Shown here in pieces: positions 22,100 through 35,894 of a DNA stretch of 64,000 nucleotides. The first letter of the stretch is position 1. Each line of letters opens with the position of its first letter. The stretch covers positions 124,001 to 188,000 of the forward strand of contig JAQNBH010000022.1 in NCBI GenBank assembly GCA_028752905.1, in the 5' to 3' direction. The notes beneath the pieces were generated by a model. The model worked only from the letters and a program-made list of their open reading frames with translations. It did not search any database and was not told where the DNA came from. Origin of the DNA: Cladorhizidae sp. MBARI D1340-BT2. Its lineage: Eukaryota > Porifera > Demospongiae > Poecilosclerida > Cladorhizidae. The position numbers and the translations under genes are program-made.

Positions 22100-25000
22100 C
22101 TCTCTCTTGATACCAAACATCCATATATTCTGCACACTTCACTGTAATGGACTTGCAAGATAGGTATCTCTCAGTGTTCTCTATCTTGAGCTAAACATGT
22201 TAGCTTCATAGATTCTCCACACTTCACTGAATAGACTTGATATATAGCTCTAAAGGTAGGCCTCTCTCTGTTCTCTCTCTTGATACCAAACATCCGTATA
22301 TTCTGCATACATAGAATCACAAGATAGGTTTCTCTATGTGTTCTCTATCTTGATGCTAAACAGGTTAGCTTCATAGATTCTCCACACTTCACTGTATAAA
22401 CTTGATATATAGCTATTAAGATAGGTCTCTCCCTGTGCTCTCTGTTGATATCAAACATCCATAATATTCTGCACACTTCACTGTGATGGACTTGATATGA
22501 TTCGAATGATAGGTTTCATTATGTGTTCTCTATCTTGATATTTGCCCTAATTTGGTCTATATGTTTCTCATTTTCCCCCCAAAAATCTCGTTATTTTGCC
22601 GTAAAGCTCATAACTTTTCTACACTTTACCCCAAAAAGATAATTTTTATATCACTGGATAGCCCTTCTAATTATCTGTCTTTTGTATGTGCCAAAATTTT
22701 GAGTACTCTAAGCATTAGCAAGTTATGGTGATTTGAAGTGGTAAGGTTTGCGGTCTTTCCTGGCGTTTTCCAGTTGCCAAAGCGGTGGCCTGCCAGTGAA
22801 AAACCACTACATTTATTGATAATCTGTTGACATGTTGCAGATAAGGGTCTTCTCTATCAGTTGACAAACTCTGGTACTTTGGTCTTGTTAATTAGGGCAG
22901 TTATGAATTGTACTCTTACTTGATGCTAAACATGTTAGCTTCGTAGATTATCCACACTTCACTGAATAGACTTGATGTATAGCTATTAAGATAGGACTCT
23001 CTAAGTGCTCTCTCTTGATACCAAACATCCATATATTCTGCACACTTCACTGTAATGGCCTAGCAAGATAGGTATCTCTCAGTGTTCTCTATCTTGAGCT
23101 AAACATGTTAGCTTCATAGATTCTCCACACTTCACTGAATAGAGTTGATATATAGCTCTAAAGGTAGGCCTCTCTCTGTTCTCTCTCTTGATACCAAACA
23201 TCCGTATATTCTGCATACATAGAATCACAAGATAGGTTTCTCTATGTGTTCTCTATCTTGATGCTAAACAGGTTAGCTTCATAGATTCTCCACACTTCAC
23301 TGTATAAACTTGATATATAGCTATTAAGATAGGTCTCTCCCTGTGCTCTCTGTTGATATCAAACATCCATAATATTCTGCACACTTCACTGTAATGGACT
23401 TGATATGATTCGAATGATAGGTTTCATTATGTGTTCTCTATCTTGATATTTGCCCTAATTGGGTCTATATGTTTCTCATTTCCCCCCCAAAAATCTTGTT
23501 ATTTTGCCGTAAAGCTCATAACTTTTCTACACTTTACCCCAAAAAGATAATTTTTATATCACCGGATAGCCCTTCTAATTTTCTGTCTTTCGGACGTGCC
23601 AAAATTTTGAGTACTCTAAGCATTAGCAAGTTATGGTAATTTGAAGTGTTAAGGTTTGCGATCTTTCCTGGCGTTTTCCAGTTGCCAAAGCGGTGGCCTG
23701 CCAGTGAAAAACCACTACATTTATTGATAATCTGTTGACATGTTGCAGATAAGGGCCTTCTCTATCAGTTGACAAAATCTGGGACTTTGGTCTTGTTAAT
23801 TAGGGCAGTTATGAATTGTACTCTTACTTGATGCTAAACATGTTAGCTTCGTAGATTATCCACACTTCACTGAATAGACTTGATGTATAGCTATTAAGAT
23901 AGGACTCTCTAAGTGCTCTCTCTTGACACCAAACATCCATATATTCTGCACACTTCACTGTAATGGACTTGCAAGATAGGTATCTCTCAGTGTTCTCTAT
24001 CTTGAGCTAAACATGTTAGCTTCATAGATTCTCCACACTTCACTGAATAGACTTGATATATAGCTCTAAAGGTAGGCCTCTCTCTGTTCTCTCTCTTGAT
24101 ACCAAACATCCGTATATTCTGCATACATAGAATCACAAGATAGGTTTCTCTATGTGTTCTCTATCTTGATGCTAAACAGGTTAGCTTCATAGATTCTCCA
24201 CACTTCACTGTATAAACTTGATATATAGCTATTAAGATAGGTCTCTCCCTGTGCTCTCTGTTGATATCAAACATCCATAATATTCTGCACACTTCACTGT
24301 AATGGACTTGATATGATTCGAATGATAGGTTTCATTATGTGTTCTCTATCTTGATATTTGCCCTAATTTGGTCTATATGTTTCTCATTTTCCCCCCAAAA
24401 ATCTTGTTATTTTGCCGTAAAGCTCATAACTTTTCTACACTTTACTCAAAAAAATAAATTTTATATCAACGGATAGCCCTTCTGATTATCTGTCTTTTGT
24501 ACGTGCCAAAATTTTGAGTACTCTAAGTATTAGCAAGTTATGGTGATTTGAAATGTTAAGGTTTGCGATCTTTCCTGGCGTTTTCCAGTTGCCAAAGCGG
24601 TGGCCTGCCAGTGAAAAACCACTACATTTATTGATAATCTGTTGACATGTTGCAGATAAGGGCCTTCTCTATCAGTTGACAAAATCTGGGACTTTGGTCT
24701 TGTTAATTAGGGCAGTTATGAATTGTACTCTTACTTGATGCTAAACATGTTAGCTTCGTAGATTATCGACACTTCACTGAATAGACTTGATATATAGCTC
24801 TAAAGGTAGGCCTCTCTCTGTTCTCTCTCTAGATACCAAACATCCGTATATTCTGCATACATAGAATCACAAGATAGGTTTCTCTATGTGTTCTCTATCT
24901 TGATGCTAAACAGGTTAGCTTCATAGATTCTCCACACTTCACTGTATAAACTTGATATATAGCTATTAAGATAGGTCTCTCCCTGTGCTCTCTGTTGATA

Positions 25001-28000
25001 TCAAACATCCATAATATTCTGCACACTTCACTGTAATGCACTTGATATGATTCGAATGATAGGTTTCATTATGTGTTCTCTATCTTGATATTTGCCCTAA
25101 TTTGGTCTATATGTTTCTCATTTTCCCCCCAAAAATCTTGTTATTTTGCCGTAAAGCTCATAACTTTTCTACACTTTACCCAAAAAAGATAATTTTTATA
25201 TCACCGGATAGCCCTTCTAATTATCTGTCTTTTGTACGTGCCAAAATTTTGAGTACTCTAAGTATTAGCAAGTTATGGTGATTTGAAGTGGTAAAGTTTG
25301 CGATCTTTCCTGGCGTTTTCCAGTTGCCAAAGCGGTGGCCTGCCAGTGAAAAACCACTACATTTATTGATAATCTGTTGACATGTTGCAGATAAGGGCCT
25401 TCTCTATCAGTTGACAAAATCTGGGACTTTGGTCTTGTTAATTAGGGCAGTTATGAATTGTACTCTTACTTGATGCTAAACATGTTAGCTTCGTAGATTA
25501 TCCACACTTCACTGAATAGACTTGATGTATAGCTATTAAGATAGGACTCTCTAAGTGCTCTCTCTTGATACCAAACATCCATATATTCTGCACACTTCAC
25601 TGTAATGGACTTGCAAGATAGGTATCTCTCAGTGTTCTCTATCTTGAGCTAAATATGTTAGCTTCATAGATTCTCCACACTTCACTGAATAGACTTGATA
25701 TATAGCTCTAAAGGTAGGCCTCTCTCTGTTCTCTCTCTTGATACCAAACATCCGTATATTCTGCATACATAGAATCACAAGATAGGTTTCTCTATGTGTT
25801 CTCTATCTTGATGCTAAACAGGTTAGCTTCATAGATTCTCCACACTTCACTGTATAAACTTGATATATAGCTATTAAGATAGGTCTCTCCCTGTGCTCTG
25901 TGTTGATATCAAACATCCATAATATTCTGCACACTTCACTGTAATGGACTTGATATGATTCGAATGATAGGTTTCATTATGTGTTCTCTATCTTGATATT
26001 TGCCCTAATTTGGTCTATATGTTTCTCATTTTCCCCCCAAAAATCTTGTTATTTTGCCGTAAAGCTCATAACTTTTCTACACTTTACCCAAAAAAGATAA
26101 TTTTTATATCACCGGATAGCCCTTCTAATTATCTGTCTTTTGTACGTGCCAAAATTTTGAGTACTCTAAGTATTAGCAAGTTATGGTGATTTGAAGTGGT
26201 AAGGTTTGCGATCTTTCCTGGCGTTTTCCAGTTGCCAAAGCGGTGGCCTGCCAGTGAAAAACCACTACATTTATTGATAATCTGTTGATATGTTGCAGAT
26301 AAGGGCCTTCTCTATCAGTTGACAAAATCTGGGACTTTGGTCTTGTTAATTAGGGCAGTTATGAATTGTACTCTTACTTGATGCTAAACATGTTAGCTTC
26401 GTAGATTATCCACACTTCACTGAATAGACTTGATATATAGCTCTAAAGGTAGGCCTCTCTCTGTTCTCTCTCTTGATACCAAACATCCGTATATTCTGCA
26501 TACATAGAATCACAAGATAGGTTTCTCTATGTGTTCTCTATCTTGATGCTAAACAGGTTAGCTTCATAGATTCTCCACACTTCACTGTATTAACTTGATA
26601 TATAGCTATTAAGATAGGTCTCTCCCTGTGCTCTCTGTTGATATCAAACATCCATAATATTCTGCACACTTCACTGTAATGGACTTGATATGATTCGAAT
26701 GATAGGTTTCATTATGTGTTCTCTATCTTGATATTTGCCCTAATTTGGTCTATATGTTTCTCATTTTCCCCCCAAAAATCTTGTTATTTTGCCGTAAAGC
26801 TCATAACTTTTCTACACTTTACTCAAAAAAGATAAATTTTATATCAACGGATAGCCCTTCTGATTATCTGTCTTTTGTACGTGCCAAAATTTTGAGTACT
26901 CTAAGTATTAGCAAGTTATGGTGATTTGAAGTGGTAAAGTTTGCGATCTTTCCTGGCGTTTTCCAGTTGCCAAAGCGGTGGCCTGCCAGTGAAAAACCAC
27001 TACATTTATTGATAATCTGTTGACATGTTGCAGATAAGGGCCTTCTCTATCAGTTGACAAAATCTGGGACTTTGGTCTTGTTAATTAGGGCAGTTATGAA
27101 TTGTACTCTTACTTGATGCTAAACATGTTAGCTTCGTAGATTATCCACACTTCACTGAATAGACTTGATGTATAGCTATTAAGATAGGACTCTCTAAGTG
27201 CTCTCTCTTGATACCAAACATCCATATATTCTGCACACTTCACTGTAATGGACTTGCAAGATAGGTATCTCTCAGTGTTCTCTATCTTGAGCTAAATATG
27301 TTAGCTTCATAGATTCTCCACACTTCACTGAATAGACTTGATATATAGCTCTAAAGGTAGGCCTCTCTCTGTTCTCTCTCTTGATACCAAACATCCGTAT
27401 ATTCTGCATACATAGAATCACAAGATAGGTTTCTCTATGTGTTCTCTATCTTGATGCTAAACAGGTTAGCTTCATACATTCTCCACACTTCACTGTATAA
27501 ACTTGATATATAGCTATTAAGATAGGTCTCTCCCTGTGCTCTGTGTTGATATCAAACATCCATAATATTCTGCACACTTCACTGTAATGGACTTGATATG
27601 ATTCGAATGATAGGTTTCATTATGTGTTCTCTATCTTGATATTTGCCCTAATTTGGTCTATATGTTTCTCATTTTCCCCCCAAAAATCTTGTTATTTTGC
27701 CGTAAAGCTCATAACTTTTCTACACTTTACCCAAAAAAGATAATTTTTATATCACCGGATAGCCCTTCTAATTATCTGTCTTTTGTACGTGCCAAAATTT
27801 TGAGTACTCTAAGTATTAGCAAGTTATGGTGATTTGAAGTGGTAAGGTTTGCGATCTTTCCTGGCGTTTTCCAGTTGCCAAAGCGGTGGCCTGCCAGTGA
27901 AAAACCACTACATTTATTGATAATCTGTTGATATGTTGCAGATAAGGGCCTTCTCTATCAGTTGACAAAATCTGGGACTTTGGTCTTGTTAATTAGGGCA

Positions 28001-28300
28001 GTTATGAATTGTACTCTTACTTGATGCTAAACATGTTAGCTTCGTAGATTATCCACACTTCACTGAATAGACTTGATATATAGCTCTAAAGGTAGGCCTC
28101 TCTCTGTTCTCTCTCTTGATACCAAACATCCGTATATTCTGCATACATAGAATCACAAGATAGGTTTCTCTATGTGTTCTCTATCTTGATGCTAAACAGG
28201 TTAGCTTCATAGATTCTCCACACTTCACTGTATTAACTTGATATATAGCTATTAAGATAGGTCTCTCCCTGTGCTCTCTGTTGATATCAAACATCCATAA
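22100..28300 (+). repeat. Long-range duplication, left part, copy 1
   Basis: Matches about 48360-55460. The offset is 26259 at landmark 22744, then 27167 at 23652 and 27166 for 24559 to 27845. Shared rare variants are CTGTGATGGAC near 22481 and 48740, GCGGTCTTTCC near 22751 and 49010, AGAGTTGATAT near 23142 and 50308, CTTTCGGACG near 23587 and 50754, CTTGACACC near 23922 and 51089, and CTCAAAAAAATAAAT near 24446 and 51611. Outer limits are approximate. Confidence 0.88.
24559..25293 (+). repeat. 735-bp short monomer, first example
   Basis: The left part of subrepeat A (CTTCGTAGATTATCGACAC) is joined within ACTTCACTGAATAGACTTGAT to the right part of subrepeat B (ATATAGCTCTAAAGG), at about 24770-24790. 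This removes exactly 173 bp, one A-to-B period. The same junction type occurs near 26425, 28068, 28803, 31354, 34813, 37030, 39581, 51948, 53591, 55234, 55969, 58520, 61075 and 63626. Confidence 0.93.
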
Positions 28301-28579
28301 TATTCTGCACACTTCACTGTAATGGACTTGATATGATTCGAATGATAGGTTTCATTATGTGTTCTCTATCTTGATATTTGCCCTAATTTGGTCTATATGT
28401 TTCTCATTTTCCCCCCAAAAATCTTGTTATTTTGCCGTAAAGCTCATAACTTTTCTACACTTTACTCAAAAAAGATAAATTTTATATCAACGGATAGCCC
28501 TTCTGATTATCTGTCTTTTGTACGTGCCAAAATTTTGAGTACTCTAAGTATTAGCAAGTTATGGTGATTTGAAATGTTA
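25294..28579 (+). repeat. 1643-bp tandem duplication (908+735), two copies
   Basis: Landmarks 25294, 26937 and 28580 are 1643 bp apart. Each unit is one 908-bp and one 735-bp monomer. Shared variants at this offset are CTCTGTGTTG near 25895 and 27538, TGATATGTTGC near 26286 and 27929, GTATTAACTTG near 26587 and 28230, and CTTCTGATTATC near 26858 and 28501. The same layout recurs at 52460, 54103 and 55746. One private change is CATACATTCTCC near 27475. Confidence 0.85.
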
Positions 28580-28799
28580 AGGTTTGCGATCTTTCCTGGC
28601 GTTTTCCAGTTGCCAAAGCGGTGGCCTGCCAGTGAAAAACCACTACATTTATTGATAATCTGTTGACATGTTGCAGATAAGGGCCTTCTCTATCAGTTGA
28701 CAAAATCTGGGACTTTGGTCTTGTTAATTAGGGCAGTTATGAATTGTACTCTTACTTGATGCTAAACATGTTAGCTTCGTAGATTATCCACACTTCACT

Positions 28800-31700
28800 G
28801 AATAGACTTGATATATAGCTCTAAAGGTAGGCCTCTCTCTGTTCTCTCTCTTGATACCAAACATCCGTATATTCTGCATACATAGAATCACAAGATAGGT
28901 TTCTCTATGTGTTCTCTATCTTGATGCTAAACAGGTTAGCTTCATAGATTCTCCACACTTCACTGTATAAACTTGATATATAGCTATTAAGATAGGTCTC
29001 TCCCTGTGCTCTCTGTTGATATCAAACATCCATAATATTCTGCAAACTTCACTGTAATGGACTTGATATGATTCGAATGATAGGTTTCATTATGTGTTCT
29101 CTATCTTGATATTTGCCCTAATTTGGTCTATATGTTTCTCATTTTCCCCCCAAAAATCTTGTTATTTTGCCGTAAAGCTCATAACTTTTCTACACTTTAC
29201 CCAAAAAAGATAATTTTTATATCACCGGATAGCCCTTCTAATTATCTGTCTTTTGTAGGTGCCAAAATTTTGAGTACTCTAAGTATTAGCAAGTTATGGT
29301 GATTTGAAGTGGTAAAGTTTGCGATCTTTCCTGGCGTTTTCCAGTTGCCAAAGCGGTGGCCTGCCAGTGAAAAACCACTACATTTATTGATAATCTGTTG
29401 ACATGTTGCAGATAAGGGCCTTCTCTATCAGTTGACAAAATCTGGGACTTTGGTCTTGTTAATTAGGGCAGTTATGAATTGTACTCTTACTTGATGCTAA
29501 ACATGTTAGCTTCGTAGATTATCCACACTTCACTGAATAGACTTGATGTATAGCTATTAAGATAGGACTCTCTAAGTGCTCTCTCTTGATACCAAACATC
29601 CATATATTCTGCACACTTCACTGTAATGGACTTGCAAGATAGGTATCTCTCAGTGTTCTCTATCTTGAGCTAAACATGTTAGCTTCATAGATTCTCCACA
29701 CTTCACTGAATAGACTTGATATATAGCTCTAAAGGTAGGTCTCTCTCTGTTCTCTCTCTTGATACCAAACATCCGTATATTCTGCATACATAGAATCACA
29801 AGATAGGTTTCTCTATGTGTTCTCTATCTTGATGCTAAACAGGTTAGCTTCATAGATTCTCCACACTTCACTGTATAAACTTGATATATAGCTATTAAGA
29901 TAGGTCTCTCCCTGTGCTCTCTGTTGATATCAAACATCCATAATATTCTGCACACTTCACTGTAATGGACTTGATATGATTCGAATGATAGGTTTCATTA
30001 TGTGTTCTCTATCTTGATATTTGCCCTAATTTGGTCTATATGTTTCTCATTTTCCCCCCAAAAATCTTGTTATTTTGCCGTAAAGCTCATAACTTTTCTA
30101 CAATTTACCCAAAAAAGATAATTTTTATATCACCGGATAGCCCTTCTAATTATCTGTCTTTTGTACGTGCCAAAATTTTAAGTACTCTAAGTATTAGCAA
30201 GTTATGGTGATTTGAAGTGGTAAGGTTTGCGATCTTTCCTGGCGTTTTCCAGTTGCCAAAGCGGTGGCCTGCCAGTGAAAAACCACTACATTTATTGATA
30301 ATCTGTTGACATGTTGCAGATAAGGGCCTTCTCTATCAGTTGACAAAATCTGGGACTTTGGTCTTGTTAATTAGGGCAGTTATGAATTGTACTCTTACTT
30401 GATGCTAAACATGTTAGCTTCGTAGATTATCCACACTTCACTGAATAGACTTGATGTATAGCTATTAAGATAGGACTCTCTAAGTGCTCTCTCTTGATAC
30501 CAAACATCCATATATTCTGCACACTTCACTGTAATGGACTTGCAAGATAGGTATCTCTCAGTGTTCTCTATCTTGAGCTAAATATGTTAGCTTCATAGAT
30601 TCTCCACACTTCACTGAATAGACTTGATATATAGCTCTAAAGGTAGGCCTCTCGCTGTTCTCTCTCTTGATACCAAACATCCGTATATTCTGCATACATA
30701 GAATCACAAGATAGGTTTCTCTATGTGTTCTCTATCTTGATGCTAAACAGGTTAGCTTCATAGATTCTCCACACTTCACTGTATAAACTTGATATATAGC
30801 TATTAAGATAGGTCTCTCTCTGTGCTCTGTGTTGATATCAAACATCCATAATATTCTGCACACTTCACTGTAATGGACTTGATATGATTCGAATGATAGG
30901 TTTCATTATGTGTTCTCTATCTTGATATTTGCCCTAATTTGGTCTATATGTTTCTCATTTCCCCCCCAAAAATCTTGTTATTTTGCCGTAAAGCTCATAA
31001 CTTTTCTACACTTTACCCAAAAAAGATAATTTTTATATCACCGGATAGCCCTTCTAATTATCTGTCTTTTGTACGTGCCAAAATTTTGAGTACTCTAAGT
31101 ATTAGCAAGTTATGGTGATTTGAAGTGGTAAGGTTTGCGATCTTTCCTGGCGTTTTCCAGTTGCCAAAGCGGTGGCCTGCCAGTGAAAAACCACTACATT
31201 TATTGATAATCTGTTGATATGTTGCAGATAAGGGCCTTCTCTATCAGTTGACAAAATCTGGGACTTTGGTCTTGTTAATTAGGGCAGTTATGAATTGTAC
31301 TCTTACTTGATGCTAAACATGTTAGCTTCGTAGATTATCCACACTTCACTGAATAGACTTGATATATAGCTCTAAAGGTAGGCCTCTCTCTGTTCTCTCT
31401 CTTGATACCAAACATCCGTATATTCTGCATACATAGAATCACAAGATAGGTTTCTCTATGTGTTCTCTATCTTGATGCTAAACAGGTTAGCTTCATAGAT
31501 TCTCCACACTTCACTGTATAAACTTGATATATAGCTATTAAGATAGGTCTCTCCCTGTGCTCTCTGTTGATATCAAACATCCATAATATTCTGCAAACTT
31601 CACTGTAATGGACTTGATATGATTCGAATGATAGGTTTCATTATGTGTTCTCTATCTTGATATTTGCCCTAATTTGGTCTATATGTTTCTCATTTTCCCC

Positions 31701-33890
31701 CCAAAAATCTTGTTATTTTGCCGTAAAGCTCATAACTTTTCTACACTTTACCCAAAAAAGATAATTTTTATATCACCGGATAGCCCTTCTAATTATCTGT
31801 CTTTTGTAGGTGCCAAAATTTTGAGTACTCTAAGTATTAGCAAGTTATGGTGATTTGAAGTGGTAAAGTTTGCGATCTTTCCTGGCGTTTTCCAGTTGCC
31901 AAAGCGGTGGCCTGCCAGTGAAAAACCACTACATTTATTGATAATCTGTTGACATGTTGCAGATAAGGGCCTTCTCTATCAGTTGACAAAATCTGGGACT
32001 TTGGTCTTGTTAATTAGGGCAGTTATGAATTGTACTCTTACTTGATGCTAAACATGTTAGCTTCGTAGATTATCCACACTTCACTGAATAGACTTGATGT
32101 ATAGCTATTAAGATAGGACTCTCTAAGTGCTCTCTCTTGATACCAAACATCCATATATTCTGCACACTTCACTGTAATGGACTTGCAAGATAGGTATCTC
32201 TCAGTGTTCTCTATCTTGAGCTAAACATGTTAGCTTCATAGATTCTCCACACTTCACTGAATAGACTTGATATATAGCTCTAAAGGTAGGTCTCTCTCTG
32301 TTCTCTCTCTTGATACCAAACATCCGTATATTCTGCATACATAGAATCACAAGATAGGTTTCTCTATGTGTTCTCTATCTTGATGCTAAACAGGTTAGCT
32401 TCATAGATTCTCCACACTTCACTGTATAAACTTGATATATAGCTATTAAGATAGGTCTCTCCCTGTGCTCTCTGTTGATATCAAACATCCATAATATTCT
32501 GCACACTTCACTGTAATGGACTTGATATGATTCGAATGATAGGTTTCATTATGTGTTCTCTATCTTGATATTTGCCCTAATTTGGTCTATATGTTTCTCA
32601 TTTTCCCCCCAAAAATCTTGTTATTTTGCCGTAAAGCTCATAACTTTTCTACAATTTACCCAAAAAAGATAATTTTTATATCACCGGATAGCCCTTCTAA
32701 TTATCTGTCTTTTGTACGTGCCAAAATTTTAAGTACTCTAAGTATTAGCAAGTTATGGTGATTTGAAGTGGTAAGGTTTGCGATCTTTCCTGGCGTTTTC
32801 CAGTTGCCAAAGCGGTGGCCTGCCAGTGAAAAACCACTACATTTATTGATAATCTGTTGACATGTTGCAGATAAGGGCCTTCTCTATCAGTTGACAAAAT
32901 CTGGGACTTTGGTCTTGTTAATTAGGGCAGTTATGAATTGTACTCTTACTTGATGCTAAACATGTTAGCTTCGTAGATTATCCACACTTCACTGAATAGA
33001 CTTGATGTATAGCTATTAAGATAGGACTCTCTAAGTGCTCTCTCTTGATACCAAACATCCATATATTCTGCACACTTCACTGTAATGGACTTGCAAGATA
33101 GGTATCTCTCAGTGTTCTCTATCTTGAGCTAAATATGTTAGCTTCATAGATTCTCCACACTTCACTGAATAGACTTGATATATAGCTCTAAAGGTAGGCC
33201 TCTCGCTGTTCTCTCTCTTGATACCAAACATCCGTATATTCTGCATACATAGAATCACAAGATAGGTTTCTCTATGTGTTCTCTATCTTGATGCTAAACA
33301 GGTTAGCTTCATAGATTCTCCACACTTCACTGTATAAACTTGATATATAGCTATTAAGATAGGTCTCTCTCTGTGCTCTGTGTTGATATCAAACATCCAT
33401 AATATTCTGCACACTTCACTGTAATGGACTTGATATGATTCGAATGATAGGTTTCATTATGTGTTCTCTATCTTGATATTTGCCCTAATTTGGTCTATAT
33501 GTTTCTCATTTTCCCCCCAAAAATCTTGTTATTTTGCTGTAAAGCTCATAACTTTTCTACACTTTACCCAAAAAAGATAATTTTTATATCACCGGATAGC
33601 CCTTCTAATTATCTGTCTTTTGTACGTGCCAAAATTTTGAGTACTCTAAGTATTAGCAAGTTATGGTGATTTGAAGTGGTAAGGTTTGCGATCTTTCCTG
33701 GCGTTTTCCAGTTGCCAAAGCGGTGGCCTGCCAGTGAAAAACCACTACATTTATTGATAATCTGTTGATATGTTGCAGATAAGGGCCTTCTCTATCAGTT
33801 GACAAAATCTGGGACTTTGGTCTTGTTAATTAGGGCAGTTATGAATTGTACTCTTACTTGATGCTAAACATGTTAGCTTCGTAGATTATC
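28800..33890 (+). repeat. 2551-bp tandem duplication, two copies
   Basis: Two adjacent units of three monomers (735+908+908), with an internal boundary near 31340. Rare variants pair at offset 2551: TGCAAACTTC near 29041 and 31592, TTTTGTAGGTGCC near 29252 and 31803, ACAATTTACCC near 30101 and 32652, ATTTTAAGTAC near 30175 and 32726, CTCTCGCTG near 30649 and 33200, and CTCTCTCTGTGCTCTG near 30814 and 33365. The outer limits are approximate. Confidence 0.88.
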
Positions 33891-35324
33891 CACACTTCAC
33901 TGAATAGACTTGATGTATAGCTATTAAGATAGGACTCTCTAAGTGCTCTCTCTTGATACCAAACATCCATATATTCTGCACACTTCACTGTAATGGACTT
34001 GCAAGATAGGTATCTCTCAGTGTTCTCTATCTTGAGCTAAATATGTTAGCTTCATAGATTCTCCACACTTCACTGAATAGACTTGATATATAGCTCTAAA
34101 GGTAGGCCTCTCTCTGTTCTCTCTCTTGATACCAAACATCCGTATATTCTGCATACATAGAATCACAAGATAGGTTTCTCTATGTGTTCTCTATCTTGAT
34201 GCTAAACAGGTTAGCTTCATAGATTCTCCACACTTCACTGTATAAACTTGATATATAGCTATTAAGATAGGTCTCTCCCTGTGCTCTGTGTTGATATCAA
34301 ACATCCATAATATTCTGCACACTTCACTGTAATGGACTTGATATGATTCGAATGATAGGTTTCATTATGTGTTCTCTATCTTGATATTTGCCCTAATTTG
34401 GTCTATATGTTTCTCATTTTCCCCCCAAAAATCTTGTTATTTTGCCGTAAAGCTCATAACTTTTCTACACTTTACCCAAAAAAGATAATTTTTATATCAC
34501 CGGATAGCCCTTCTAATTATCTGTCTTTTGTACGTGCCAAAATTTTGAGTACTCTAAGTATTAGCAAGTTATGGTGATTTGAAGTGGTAAGGTTTGCGAT
34601 CTTTCCTGGCGTTTTCCAGTTGCCAAAGCGGTGGCCTGCCAGTGAAAAACCACTACATTTATTGATAATCTGTTGATATGTTGCAGATAAGGGCCTTCTC
34701 TATCAGTTGACAAAATCTGGGACTTTGGTCTTGTTAATTAGGGCAGTTATGAATTGTACTCTTACTTGATGCTAAACATGTTAGCTTCGTAGATTATCCA
34801 CACTTCACTGAATAGACTTGATATATAGCTCTAAAGGTAGGCCTCTCTCTGTTCTCTCTCTTGATACCAAACATCCGTATATTCTGCATACATAGAATCA
34901 CAAGATAGGTTTCTCTATGTGTTCTCTATCTTGATGCTAAACAGGTTAGCTTCATAGATTCTCCACACTTCACTGTATAAACTTGATATATAGCTATTAA
35001 GATAGGTCTCTCCCTGTGCTCTCTGTTGATATCAAACATCCATAATATTCTGCACACTTCACTGTAATGCACTTGATATGATTCGAATGATAGGTTTCAT
35101 TATGTGTTTTCTATCTTGATATTTGCCCTAATTTGGTCTATATGTTTCTCATTTTCCCCCCAAAAATCTTGTTATTTTGCCGTAAAGCTCATAACTTTTC
35201 TACACTTTACCCAAAAAAGATAATTTTTATATCACCGGATAGCCCTTCTAATTATCTGTCTTTTGTACGTGCCAAAATTTTGAGTACTCTAAGTATTAGC
35301 AAGTTATGGTGATTTGAAGTGGTA

Positions 35325-35894
35325 AAGTTTGCGATCTTTCCTGGCGTTTTCCAGTTGCCAAAGCGGTGGCCTGCCAGTGAAAAACCACTACATTTATTGA
35401 TAATCTGTTGACATGTTGCAGATAAGGGCCTTCTCTATCAGTTGACAAAATCTGGGACTTTGGTCTTGTTAATTAGGGCAGTTATGAATTGTACTCTTAC
35501 TTGATGCTAAACATGTTAGCTTCGTAGATTATCCACACTTCACTGTATAAACTTGATATATAGCTATTAAGATAGGTCTCTCCCTGTGCTCTGTGTTGAT
35601 ATCAAACATCCATAATATTCTGCACACTTCACTGTAATGGACTTGATATGATTCGAATGATAGGTTTCATTATGTGTTCTCTATCTTGATATTTGCCCTA
35701 ATTTGGTCTATATGTTTCTCATTTTCCCCCCAAAAATCTTGTTATTTTGCCGTAAAGCTCATAACTTTTCTACACTTTACCCAAAAAAGATAATTTTTAT
35801 ATCACCGGATAGCCCTTCTAATTATCTGTCTTTTGTACGTGCCAAAATTTTGAGTACTCTAAGTATTAGCAAGTTATGGTGATTTGAAGTGGTA
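35325..35894 (+). repeat. 570-bp monomer lacking two subrepeats
   Basis: The only monomer of this length. The left part of subrepeat A (CTTCGTAGATTATCC) joins the right part of subrepeat C (CACTGTATAAACTTG) at about 35535-35550. The loss is 338 bp, the sum of one A period (173) and one B period (165). Its counterpart in the long duplication, 59032-59939, is full length, so the deletion happened after that duplication or was lost there. Confidence 0.92.

Larger units (their letters stand above)
6980..23651 (+). repeat. Satellite array, type A domain, full-length monomers
   Basis: Landmarks start at 7309, 8217, 9124, 10032, 10941, 11847, 12756, 13664, 14573, 15480, 16385, 17294, 18202, 19111, 20022, 20930, 21836, 22744 and 23652, with spacings of 905-911 bp. 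No 735-bp monomer occurs. The core reads TTGACAAACTCTGG (type A). The 911-bp spacing comes from extra TA units near 19836. Recurring haplotypes show internal block duplications, for example CTCTCACTGTTC with TTTCTCTGTGTTC at about 11370, 15907 and 21358. Apparent 69-codon frames at 7087, 10719, 12534, 14351, 17072 and 18889 are one repeated satellite segment and are not genes. Confidence 0.97.
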
